Of a stretch of 64,000 nucleotides of DNA, positions 1 to 9,236 are shown in pieces (position 1 is the stretch's first letter; each line of letters starts with the position of its first letter). The stretch covers positions 9,638,793-9,702,792 of the forward strand of contig CM042092.1 of the NCBI GenBank assembly GCA_023512835.1, given 5' to 3'. The DNA is from Taxillus chinensis (taxonomy: Eukaryota; Streptophyta; Magnoliopsida; Santalales; Loranthaceae). A program made the translations under genes and the position numbers. The notes beneath the pieces were generated by a model that saw nothing but the letters and a program-made list of their open reading frames with translations, was not told the origin of the DNA and did not search any database.

Positions 1-1911
1 AGAGAGAGACTCATTGACTGTTTCAACAGCAGCGGGCTCCTTTTCAGGCACAGGTACGGAGACAGTAGAAACACTCCCCCCCACAGAGTTAGGTAAAGAG
101 TTATCCAAGACCAACTGAAGAGGATGCTGCATTTTCTGCATCTGATCACAAAGAGAATCTATTTTTGTGGAGGAGGCATGCTGACCATCCTTAACGTCAG
201 CACGTAACTGCTGAAGAGAGGCTTCCAGAGTGGTAGACTGCTGAGTTAAGACAGTAACATTGGCATTGAGAGCAACGACAGTTTGCGTGCCATCAGAGAC
301 AACTTGGTCAACATGGTGAACTTGCTCAGTAAGAGTATCCTGTTGGTCACGCACAGTGACTAACATGGCATCATGTTGGGAATATTTTTCATCCAATAAT
401 TTAGAGAAGTGTGATGGTGAAAAAGTAGTAGCTTCAGGTCTAGTACCAGCAGGACCTTCATCAGCAAAAGAATCATCACCGGCTATGTCATGGATAGAGC
501 AAGGAGGATCAGCAGTTGCATTGGGTGAAGCAAGAGATTTGGCATCAATAGTTGCACCAAAGGAACTAGCAGTAGGTAGGTCACCCTGTTGCTCCGTGGG
601 TTGATCGTCAACAGATAAAGTTAGAAGAGTGAGTGCTTGCTGTAAGGCTGACCCATCCATGTCAACTGATAGATAACCATTGTCGACAGCCCAATCAAGT
701 ACTTCACCCTTAGAGAGAAGTGTCTGTCCACACTTCAACCACATGTCACGGTCAAGTTGGGGAGTGACATGAGACTTGGCATAGAGAATCCAGAAATCTA
801 TGAGATCCGCGTAGGTAAGAGAGCTGAAAAGTTTTGGAGTAGGTTTCTTCATCTCAGGACTGGTGGTAGGTTGTTGTTGATAGGGTTGACTGTGAGGTTG
901 GGTGGGTAACACTGGAGCTTGTGGTGGAGATGGAGATGGAACGGCTGGGCGAGGTGAAAGCTGAGTAGAAGGAGGAATGGAAGGCCCCCCCTGAAGCTGT
1001 GCCAGCTGGGTTTGAATGTCAGTCTGCAGTGATTCTTTCACAATTCTAACTGTCTCAGATAACATCTCTTTGTAGCTCTTAGAACTCCTATGTGATTTCA
1101 CAGGGCCAGAAGGCTTGGAAGATGGTTTCTTGAAAGATGATTGAACTTCTAGCTCATGAAGAACCTTCATGAGTTGTTTGCGTTCAACGGCTCTAGCTTC
1201 AGCCCCTCCATGGTCCAAAAATCTTTTGAGGATTAAGCGAGAGGGATAGGCGATGGTTGGCCTAGAGGCAAAGATGGAAGGGTATAAGGCTTGGAGAATG
1301 GTAGTGAGAATCCTGCCAAAGCCTCTGTTGGCGAGTTTTGTTCGCATAAGAGTATACACAATGCGACTCCAATCCACCGGGATGCCCTTAGCTAAGTAAT
1401 ACATGTACTTCAGCTGCTCTCCACTGACAGAGTCAAAAGATGTTCTCTTACACATCAGACAGTACCCAATTGTAATAGCATAAAATCTGTTAATGCCACT
1501 AAATCCATTTCGTTGGATATCTGTTCTCTTAGTTTTGGGAACCTCGTATTTTAGATCATGTAACATCGCAGCAGTAGTAAACAGTACTGGATTCGAATTG
1601 TTTACCATCGGAAGTGAAAAAACGGATCGAATGACTTCGGCAGTAATGATTATGTCCATACCTTGAACCCTGGAGATGATTTGATCAGGATCTTCTACGA
1701 GTTTAGCATGAGAGAAAAAGGTAGCGATATCCTCAAGTAGCAGGGGGGCGCCAGTACCCGCCGTACAAAGGGTCTGCAAGCCAGACTCCTGAAGTCGCGA
1801 AAGCGCTTCGTCTCGCCAGGGAACATCCGAGTCCTCTAAACACTTCCAGTCTAGCACATGACCGGGATTGACATCATGCAGATCGGATTCCAAGGGTGTT
1901 TTCGGTGCCAT
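1..1911 (-). CDS. Transposon-derived protein, copy 1 (partial, runs off left edge)
   Basis: The reading frame starts at the ATG on the minus strand at 1911 and appears open to the window edge. It is the N-terminal three quarters of the 812-residue ORF at 31225-33663. Every indel I could align between the copies is a multiple of three (for example +3 near 1585, -6 near 930, -12 near 345, -18 near 30-50), so the frame is kept. The N-terminal 240 residues resemble the 'putative plant transposon protein' domain (PF20167 type): a W-x-C-L start, a V-x-G-M-D-I-I-I strand, then V-F-S-L-P and a helical region. A Pro/Gln-rich linker and a coiled coil follow. The call by family is an inference; the open frame is seen. 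The C-terminus lies outside the window. Confidence 0.6.
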   Translation of the reverse strand, partial: MAPKTPLESDLHDVNPGHVLDWKCLEDSDVPWRDEALSRLQESGLQTLCTAGTGAPLLLEDIATFFSHAKLVEDPDQIISRVQGMDIIITAEVIRSVFSLPMVNNSNPVLFTTAAMLHDLKYEVPKTKRTDIQRNGFSGINRFYAITIGYCLMCKRTSFDSVSGEQLKYMYYLAKGIPVDWSRIVYTLMRTKLANRGFGRILTTILQALYPSIFASRPTIAYPSRLILKRFLDHGGAEARAVERKQLMKVLHELEVQSSFKKPSSKPSGPVKSHRSSKSYKEMLSETVRIVKESLQTDIQTQLAQLQGGPSIPPSTQLSPRPAVPSPSPPQAPVLPTQPHSQPYQQQPTTSPEMKKPTPKLFSSLTYADLIDFWILYAKSHVTPQLDRDMWLKCGQTLLSKGEVLDWAVDNGYLSVDMDGSALQQALTLLTLSVDDQPTEQQGDLPTASSFGATIDAKSLASPNATADPPCSIHDIAGDDSFADEGPAGTRPEATTFSPSHFSKLLDEKYSQHDAMLVTVRDQQDTLTEQVHHVDQVVSDGTQTVVALNANVTVLTQQSTTLEASLQQLRADVKDGQHASSTKIDSLCDQMQKMQHPLQLVLDNSLPNSVGGSVSTVSVPVPEKEPAAVETVNESLS

Positions 1912-2880
1912 TTGTGCAAGATTGTGAGGAAAGGAGACGAAGAAGCGAAGGAAGATGAGATTAGGGTTTCAAGTAGAGCAGAATAATTAATGTCGTTCTC
2001 ATCGACTATATGGAATGGAGAAGCTCCGAACATCCTCAAGATCGAATGTAGCCATTTTCGGACATTCGAATGCTCTACGGTCAAACGTAAGGAGCTTGAC
2101 TGAGCAACATCGAACCTCCGAAATATACATTCGAGATGCACTAAAAGTCATGACCGAAATATAGGGGTATTGCCCTATCTCACCCCCGCGTGTTTGCTGT
2201 TGCATCGGCAAATACGGTCATTGTTTGGGCCCATAGCGCCACCTGTTTCTCGGTCCACGTCAACTGAAAAAGCCCAACCTTCAAGCCCTCAGTAACTGCT
2301 TTGGAAAAAAAAATCTTTCTAATCTAAAACGTACCTGTTCTTCGATTATCGATTCTTAATTACCGTTAATTATTGCCTAGCGTTGATGTCGGGTTTAATG
2401 GTCAGATATTTTACTCTTTATTTCCCTTACCCTAAACAGATGCATGTATTATTTTAATTGTTTTTTCCTTAAACACGTACGAAAATCTGAAAAAGCGAAT
2501 AAAAAAGTTTCTTTAATTATCGCTGATATTGTTTCTTACGGTCAGTAAGGTCAAGGAGCTTGTACTGAGCAACGACGAAGCTCCGAAATTTACATTCTAC
2601 ATTTTTTATTTAATCAAGGGCCTTTCTATTTGATGTGTTATTTTGGGATATAGGTAAAATCTTACACCCAGTCTAGATAACACATGGGTTTTAAAAAGTT
2701 AAAATTGATAATTTGTGAAACCAACCACTTTGTCGATTTAATCATGCCTTTAGTTTTGATGGTTCATATACGTGCGTTGGGAGATAAGAAGAACCTCCTA
2801 AAACTTATTTGATTTGCAATTCAATATTGTTCTGGAACTTATGTTTAAAAATGGTATTGTATCTTTTTATGGTCATGGCT
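1..2880. repeat. Segmental duplication block A (partner about 31720-34650)
   Basis: This block aligns in the same orientation with about 31720-34650. It holds the transposon-derived ORF and its 5' flank. Similarity is very high across the ORF and to about 2050. It then drops visibly (I estimate 75-80 per cent by eye) from about 2200 to 2880, which is what remains of a profilin intron. This uneven divergence is not expected if the whole block was copied once. Confidence 0.85.
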
Positions 2881-3188
2881 AGTCTATAGCTACCCTAGTA
2901 CACAGGCGATCAACCCTTACAACTTTCCCAGAACATGGTAGTGATTTATTCTCTAACCGCTATTCATTGGAAGAATTCTGGAATCGTTTGAAATAGTAAG
3001 CATAACAATTTCACCCACATCATTTTTATCGTGTAAACTTGTATCCCAAGCATTGTTTGAGTAATGTATGAGTTAGCTGGCAGCTAGTTTAATAGTCTAT
3101 TTGTTAATGTATTCATGAAGGGATTCATACACATCACTCGTGTTCTTTTGCTTCATAAAATCCTAATTCCATGTGACATTAATTTTAG
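2212..3188 (+). other. No gene; probable profilin intron remnant
   Basis: This is AT-rich non-coding sequence. Its first two thirds align loosely with 33970-34650, which ends at profilin exon 2. Here that exon is absent and only exon 3 follows. Bases 2540-2605 repeat, with changes, a stretch at 2075-2135 just outside the transposon ORF (shared words such as GGAGCTTG and GAGCAAC), so a piece of transposon flank has landed inside. Profilin exon 1 was looked for and not seen. Confidence 0.5.
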
Positions 3189-3323
3189 GGGCCCGGGGGT
3201 GTTACCATCAAAAAGACAAATCTGGCCCTGATTATTGGCACATACGAGGAGCCCCTTACTGGTGGTCAGTGCAACATGATTGTTGAGAGGCTTGGCGACT
3301 ATCTCATTGATCAGGGTCTCTAA
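3189..3323 (+). pseudogene. Profilin, isolated last exon
   Basis: Profilin binds actin monomers, poly-proline and phosphoinositides in the cytosol. After an acceptor AG at 3187-3188, 44 codons and a TAA encode the profilin C-terminus: GPGGVTIKK, then [19 protein letters not shown], then [13 protein letters not shown]. The exon starts in phase 0, as the last exon of plant profilin genes does after the R-G-K-K codons. The exon itself is undamaged. The preceding exon is not found upstream in this copy, whereas the other unit keeps exon 2 and lacks exon 3. It is therefore a fragment, not a gene. Identification is firm; age and functional loss are inferred. Confidence 0.9.
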
Positions 3324-3525
3324 TTTGTTTGGCCTGGTTATGGATATTTTGTATGGTGGTGGTGTTGGCATTTTCTTCTTCACTTTTTTTTTGGGGGGAT
3401 CTAGCATCCACCCCATGAAGTTAAATTAATTGCAGTATAATAGCATTTGAACGTTTTGGAAGCAATGAAGGAAGTCAGCTCGGAAATGAAGTTGCTTGCT
3501 GATTGAAAGTTAATATGGTATTTTG

Positions 3526-4113
3526 TAGGGATGGCAATGGGGCGGGGCGGGTATTGGGTCACCCCATCCCCATCCCTGCTAAGGAAAAAATTACTCATAC
3601 CCGCCCCGTGCCCCGGTGGGTATTAAATTTTTCGCCCCATCCCCGCCTCGTCGGGGCAAGGGGCGGGGCGGGGATTTCCCGTCCCGCTCCAGTTAAAGCC
3701 CAGTCCAGCCCAGCCCGCCACCCCACCCGAGCCCAGCTCACCAGTCCAAGGCACCCCGCCTGCCCAGCCCAACGCCAGCAGCCCCGCGCGAAAAATTCTA
3801 GCAAAATATTTTGTCAGGATGAAAAATCGAACCCAGAACCTCCCTTGCGGGACGTATATGCGGGCTGGCCGGTAGCTAATGGGGCGAAAGCTAATCGGGT
3901 AAACAAGATAGGGATGCGGGGCAGGAATTTTTGGTGGGTAGGGCGGGTATGCGGGGCGGGGCATGCTTGCCCCGTCCCCGCCCCATTACCCGGTGGGGCA
4001 AAAAATTGTTGTCCCGTACCCGCCCCGTTACCCATTAAATTCAAAAAATATCCGCCCCATCGGGACGGATACGGGGCGGGTCGGGGCGGGTACGGGTTAA
4101 ATTGTCATCCCTA
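3526..4113. mobile_element. Non-autonomous hAT-like element 1, 588 bp, with 8-bp target duplication
   Basis: The element begins TAGGGATGGCAAT and ends ATTGTCATCCCTA, giving terminal inverted repeats that match at 12 of 13 positions. It is flanked by a perfect 8-bp duplication GTATTTTG (3518-3525 and 4114-4121). The 8-bp duplication and the TAGGGATG end are hallmarks of the hAT superfamily. The interior carries many copies of GGGGCGGG and its complement, arranged as subterminal repeats, which in hAT elements serve as transposase sites. No transposase is present. ORFs seen in it are by-products of the GC-rich repeats. Confidence 0.9.
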
Positions 4114-4122
4114 GTATTTTGT

Positions 4123-4330
4123 GACCTGAAAACCTCATGATGACACAAGCTTCCTCATGATGACGTCATGAACCTCCTAAAGCAAACAAAGAGCTCATAC
4201 CGTCTCCAGAAAACCTCATGATGGCGCAACTAAGCTTCCTCATGATGACGTCATAAACCTTCTGAGCCAAACAAAAAGCATTTGATACAAAATGAGAATC
4301 TTCAGACGTCATAATCATAAACCTCCTAAA
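4123..4330. repeat. Short degenerate tandem repeat with CTCATGATGA motif
   Basis: CCTCATGATGA occurs four times (near 4133, 4153, 4211 and 4237) in two diverged units of about 85 bp, each also carrying a palindromic ATGACGTCAT and a following CCTYCT. A third, shorter unit reaches 4330. The repeats fall between hAT element 1 and the glyoxalase fragment and are absent from the other unit. Confidence 0.7.
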
Positions 4331-4332
4331 AC

Positions 4333-4836
4333 AGTTTTGAGCATTCCAAGGAGTGTTCAAGAAGAGTCCATAATTCTGAAAACATAAGCTACAAGGGATG
4401 GATGGCAGACTGTAAGTGAGTTCGACTACAAAATGAGAATCTTCAGGTCCATATCCAAGAAAAGCATTTGTGTATCTCTCCTCTGGTATGTCACGCTTCC
4501 GCAGCAGCTTCATCGCCAGGCACTCAGTGTAAAACCTGTAGTTTTCAGCTTGCGACAAGGTGATTAGTTGGATGTGCTGAACCATCTACACAATCAAAGC
4601 AGAGTAAATTCTGCACAAAGTCTACCTACTTTATTGTCTTGTCTGTCACCCACGCGATAAACAACATGGAGCACTCTTATCTTGTCAGTTTTCACCCAAT
4701 CTGAAAAAATTTCTTCAATAAGAGAAGTGCTAGCTTGTGCAATATTTCCAAGCATGTTTGCATCACTGTATTTGAATCTGCCAAAGCAGGAGCCTTTCCG
4801 TTGAATAATTGTGCTTGAGGGATTGCTAGAGACCAC
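4333..4836 (-). pseudogene. Glyoxalase I fragment (two exons), copy 1
   Basis: This matches 29221-29733 of the larger glyoxalase I gene. The FYTECLAMKLLRKRDIPEER exon lies at 4411-4535, and the WVKTDK...LHVVYRVGD exon at about 4630-4827. Against the main gene this copy has a 2-base deletion near 4638, inside the VGD codons, which shifts the frame. It also has small deletions near 4765-4785. The exon upstream (transit peptide) and all downstream exons are missing. It is a decayed partial duplicate. Confidence 0.85.
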
Positions 4837-5268
4837 CCATAATCATCACTAATGAACAAAATAATCAATTCAAGGCATGAATACTACATTACAAAATCAT
4901 ACAAAGCTTGATCAACTCCCCATTATATCAAAAATCCAAATAAAACTCAGACTTCCACAATTGGCTTAAATATCTCTTCCTCGTACAAGTCAAACACTTT
5001 ACTATCCACACTTTTTTTACTTCCTATTTTATATGTCTAACCACGTGAACCCTAAATAAAGGATTTAACCCCGAAATCTAAAGAACTAAATACCAAATAA
5101 GCATTTCTTGGTTTCAATTCATTTTCTATCCCTGTAGTCCACAAAATTCAGAGAGATGGAATATAGAAAAAATGAAAATGGAGCTCTGCAACATATGTGG
5201 AGACCCTTCAAGCCTTCAAGGATGATATACTAGTGCACACCGAGCTTTGGACATCTATTGGCAAGCCG
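4837..5268. other. Spacer between glyoxalase fragment and peptide deformylase
   Basis: Bases up to about 4970 match the intron upstream of exon 2 of the main glyoxalase gene (29740-29876). The rest matches only the other unit (34963-35351). I see no coding region; it would be the 3' flank of the deformylase gene. Confidence 0.6.
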
Positions 5269-7152
5269 TTAGTCCAAGTTCTCAACTGTTCTAAATGTCT
5301 TCGGAGTCATCTTGTCCACATATAGATGTCCATCCAAATGATCGCACTCGTGCTGCAATATACGCGCTTGCCAGCCCGAAGCATCTATCTTGATGGGCAG
5401 CCCATTACGGTCCAAACCCGTAACCTCAACTTCAAGGTGTCGCTGCACTGCAGCCCAGTATCCTTCAACACTGCAGAAATAAGACAACAAAGGCATGCTT
5501 TTAACAATGAAATGATTTGTAGGGTGAGGATGAAACAATAATTTTCTTGTTACTACTGAAGTCAATGCTCATGGTTGTTGAAATCAACAGTCACAAACGC
5601 TGACAAATATACAAAATGGTTGTTATTTCTATTTATTTTATCCAAAATGGTTCACAACAGAGTTAATATTGATATCATAGAAGTCATTCTTCAAAATCTG
5701 AGATGCAGGAGTGCAAGGCACCAATGGCATCAAAGTAATTTACTTGGGCATTACAGTTTAGATTTATGATAGAACTAAAGTTCATTCATAAGACTCAATA
5801 CTCTTGGTGGAGAAATAAGCATATAGATGGTTCAACAACACAGGTAACTATTTATCATCAGCCGTTCATGAATAAAGAAAATCAATGGTTGTATACACCT
5901 GTTTGCATTTTACCTCAAACACCCTTCAAAAAATAAAGCTGTTTTATTCCCCTTCTTTTTAAGCTTTGGGTTTACAATCACCTGTTTCAGAAGGAGTGGC
6001 CACTTATGAGTTATGAGTGTACAGAAAATTTGTTGAGAGAGAATGATATGATATAATCATTTATTTGTTACAATTAAGCATAAATTTACATACCAGAAGA
6101 TCAAAAGGGCGTCTGTCTTGTTCTTCAGCCTCTTGTTTTGTTACATAGCTAATATATAGCTCCTTATCCTCCAGCACAATAATCTGCCCATGTGCACAAT
6201 CAGGTCATCGGAAAAAAGAAGAAGAAAGGCTCAGCTTATCAATAAATCATAAATGGAAAGCAAATATATCCTTCCGGGTGGGACACATGCACCCTGCTGC
6301 TGCTGCTGCTATGGGCACTGAGATAATGAAAATTAATTGGGCTAATGCGATTATTGAGGTTTGTTTTGTTTAACAAACTAACAAAGCAACTGCCTTTGCA
6401 CGTTTTCCAGCACATACGCGATTCAATCTCACTCTCTCACTTTGTTTGAACTAGATTCTACCCCCTCACTTTGTGCACTGTAAAAGTATGTTTGAGGATG
6501 GCATGTCAATGAGCTGAAATGTTTGTTAATAAAGGGGAAGACAAAAATGTTATGGTCCTTCTTCCGTTACACCAATCATATCATTTCATTACATTCTATA
6601 GTCAATTACCCAACAACTACAAGTCCTTGTGCCTTGCACCAATGTTTACAAAACAGAACCAATGAACCAATAGGAGAAAACAATAAGCAATAATGTTGGA
6701 GAGTTCAAAAAGAGACAAACCCTCAAAGGAATTCCAATCTGGGGAGCAGCGAGACCGACCCCGGATGCCTTCCTCATAGCCACAACCATATCGTCAATGA
6801 TATTCTGGATCCGGTCCGACGAGATTTCTGCCGGATCCACATACTGGGCCGGTTCGTGGAGAACCGGGTCGCCGGTTTGGACAATCTCCGGCGAGGCCGG
6901 CTTGGAATGGCGGAGACGCGGCATCCAGCCGGCGGAAACCAACAGGGTAGAGGAACTGTGGAGCCTTCTGGCGGCGGCGGCGGCGGCAGGGACAGGGTAC
7001 GCGAATCGGGAGGTGGGTGTACTAGGTTGCGGGGATGGAAGGAATGGGATTGGTCGGAGTGGAGAGAAGAGAGTGGGGCTTCGGAGGAGGCTTTGAGCGG
7101 TGAAGGAAATGGGAATGAGAAGGCGGTTTGAGAATCTGGCGAGCGTTTCCAT
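5269..7152 (-). CDS. PDF1A: Peptide deformylase 1A-like, copy 1, C-terminally truncated
   Basis: It removes the formyl group from N-formyl-methionine of nascent organellar proteins, probably in mitochondria. Four exons join in frame: 6721-7152, 6094-6183, 5914-5981, 5269-5470, giving 263 aa. All three signature motifs are present: [10 protein letters not shown] at the end of exon 1, EGCLS across the exon 3/4 junction, and QHECDHLDG in exon 4 (metal-binding His residues and catalytic Glu). The N-terminus is Arg/Ser/Pro-rich with few acids, as in a targeting peptide. Against copy 2 (LPLA follows NLD) this copy has TAACGG where copy 2 has TTACCG, so a stop at 5269-5271 removes 13 residues after NLD. 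The active site is upstream of the stop, so activity may survive. Confidence 0.85.
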
Positions 7153-7357
7153 AGCTGACTGCTAGAGTTCCTCCCTTCTCCGTTTGACCGCCGGCTTCTC
7201 CATTTTTATATTTATATTTATATATATATATTTTTTTTACGTTTGTCAATTCATCGGTAGTTATCGCAAACTGATTTAACTTATTGGGCTTTAGATGGGT
7301 CGTGAGCTCTGTGTCGCCTCGTCGCTTGTTTGGTTCGTTTAATGTTGTCACGGCATT

Positions 7358-7710
7358 TAATGAAGCCAGTCTTTGCAAAAAAAAAAAAAAAAAAAAAAAA
7401 CCTTGAACAGAGAGGTTAAATCCTCAACATGCATATTTTTGGAAAAACCAGTCACACAGCAAGAGACGTGGAAAATTTTCCCATTCTGATAAGTAGATAG
7501 GCCATTGTTACTGCCCATACAACTACAAGCTTAGCTAGCAGTTGGGTCAAATCCTGTCTTCAAAAGCATCTACGAGTGACTTCGAAAGGTAGAGGTCCAA
7601 AGCAATGCAGAATCCACACAAAGAGGGAGATAAAAGGCCTCTCTGGATAGTTCCTCTGCTTCTAATTGTTTGCTGTTATATTATTGATGCAAGGGGAAGG
7701 AATAACACTA
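7358..7710 (-). pseudogene. PPR-related fragment at a rearrangement junction, copy 1
   Basis: This is one of three copies of a PPR-derived block (others at 40678-41072 and 49549-49901). In the 40.7-kb copy the minus strand reads FCAKTGFISEINVFNSLITL, which parallels FCAKTGFVLEKHVFNSIITL inside the main PPR gene. Here the middle is replaced by a run of 22 A (7379-7400), so the reading frame is destroyed. The left edge at 7357-7360 is the junction of the 12.1-kb deletion. Confidence 0.65.
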
Positions 7711-7846
7711 AAAAAATACATCAAAAGCAAACAAGAAAATTTTAATGGATGTATTTTCATATCTAACTTTAAAAAAATTATCAACAAATTACATTCACAA
7801 ATCTAAGCCCAACAAGTGGGGCCAGAGTCTTTGTTTCCCTTTTAAG

Positions 7847-9236
7847 TTACAATTTCTCACTCTCTCTAAATAGAATTTCCGAACTTATGCAATCCACCAT
7901 CTTGTATATCTCCTCAGACCGTGGATGAGTCTTGTCATCCGAGGAAAACCCTGGCAAATGCAAAGAATCATCAACACTACCCACATCCACCCAACTGAAT
8001 CCCACTTCCTTCCTTACTCCCCTCTTTTTCATCCCTTTCCTTAGTTTTGCCACTTCCTCCCATTCCCCTTTCTCAGCATACACATTTGACATAAGCACAT
8101 AAGACCCTGATAACGCTGGCTCCATTTCCATCAAGACCTTAGCCACTTTTTCTGCCATCTCCACATTCCTATGTATCCTGCAAGCGCCAAGCAAGCTCAG
8201 CAAAACTGACAAACCAGGCCCTCCAGGAATCTGGCCCATAAGCTCCTCTGCTTCCTCCAACCACCCGGATCTGCCAAACATGTCCACAACGCAAGAATAG
8301 TGCTCCGCGGATGGTTGAATAGAATAATCTTCCATTGACTTGAAGACACGATGCCCCACATCTACCATCCCATTATGGCCACAAGCTGTTAGAACAGCAA
8401 GAAAGGTGATTGAATCGGGAACCACACCTTCCTTCTCTATCTCTTCAAACAGCCTCATTACAGACCCAAAGTCTCCATGCCTTGAGTAGGCACAGATTAT
8501 TGCGGTCCAAGCAACTTGGTTGCTTCTAGAAGTTTCACGGAAAACCTTTTCTGACTCAAAGATGCTCCCCCGTTTGCCATACATGTCAAGCAATGCACTG
8601 GAAACAATTGGGAGGGTATTCAATCCAAGCTTTATTATATGAGAGTGGCACCTTTCCCCATGTCGCATAGAAATGGCCTCAGCGGCTCCGATTGCACTCA
8701 AGACACTGCCAAACGTATGAGGATTTGGTTCAGACTCTCTTATTGCCAAAAGGAATGTCTGCAGAGCTTCTTCATACAGCCCATTCTGATCATACCCAGA
8801 AATCAAAGAATTCCAAGAAATTATTTCTCTGTGGTAGACCTCATGAAAGATCTTCAGTGCATCCTCCATGGACTGGAGCATGGCGTACAAAGTAATGATG
8901 CTATTAAAAACATGTTTCTCTAATACGAAGCCCGTCTTTGCACAAAACTTGTGAACCATCCTGCCTTCCTCAGCCAAATTCCTATTTGAAATGGCATTCA
9001 GCAATCCAACGAATGTCATTTGGAAAAGCTCCATCCTTTCTCATCTCATTAAAAAGAGACACAGCTTCGTCTTTGTTCATGGAGATCATGGTAGTCCATG
9101 AGACCACATTGCAATTGATCATGCTTCCTAAGACTGCTTTTGCGTCTTCAATGGTCTGACACCTTGAATACAATGTGATAGGCTTCCTAAGAATGCTACC
9201 TCCCATAGGCGCTCCTCTCTTGATCTGTTTGACCAC
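7847..9236 (-). pseudogene. E-class pentatricopeptide repeat gene, truncated at 5' end, copy 1
   Basis: PPR proteins of the PLS class bind organellar RNA for editing or processing. A 395-codon frame (7847-9034) carries PPR repeats (EIISWNSLISGYDQNGLYEE, QVAWTAIICAYSRHG, DSITFLAVLTACGHNGMVDV, HYSCVVDMFGRSGWLEEAEE) and then E/E+ motifs (SYVLMSNVYAEKGEWEEVAK, GFSWVDVG, HPRSEEIYKMV). There is no DYW domain. A further repeat (NVVSWTTMISMNKDEAVSLF) sits upstream in another frame (8982-9236), with a frameshift after FPND near 9025. Family members are usually 600-800 aa, so the N-terminal half is lost. From memory it is closest to mitochondrial At4g32430-type proteins; that match is uncertain. Confidence 0.75.

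Larger units (their letters stand above)
4718..7356. repeat. Segmental duplication block B (partner 34840-37479)
   Basis: This block carries the 5' part of the glyoxalase fragment and the whole peptide deformylase gene. Copies differ by scattered substitutions and small indels, about 2 per cent by eye. It ends at CGGCAT (7351-7356). In unit 2 the same sequence continues into 12.1 kb that are missing here. Confidence 0.9.

Noticed and set aside
1912..2210. LTR of the transposon carrying the 812-codon frame
   Set aside because: No matching direct repeat was seen on the other side (30.5-31.2 kb), and no TG...CA ends with a target duplication.
3503..4114. 203-codon Pro/Ala-rich frame and its minus-strand counterparts
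   Set aside because: It coincides with hAT element 1 and arises from its GC-rich subterminal repeats.
8639..9159. Plus-strand frames of 67-94 codons opposite the PPR gene
   Set aside because: They are antisense shadows of the PPR coding sequence.
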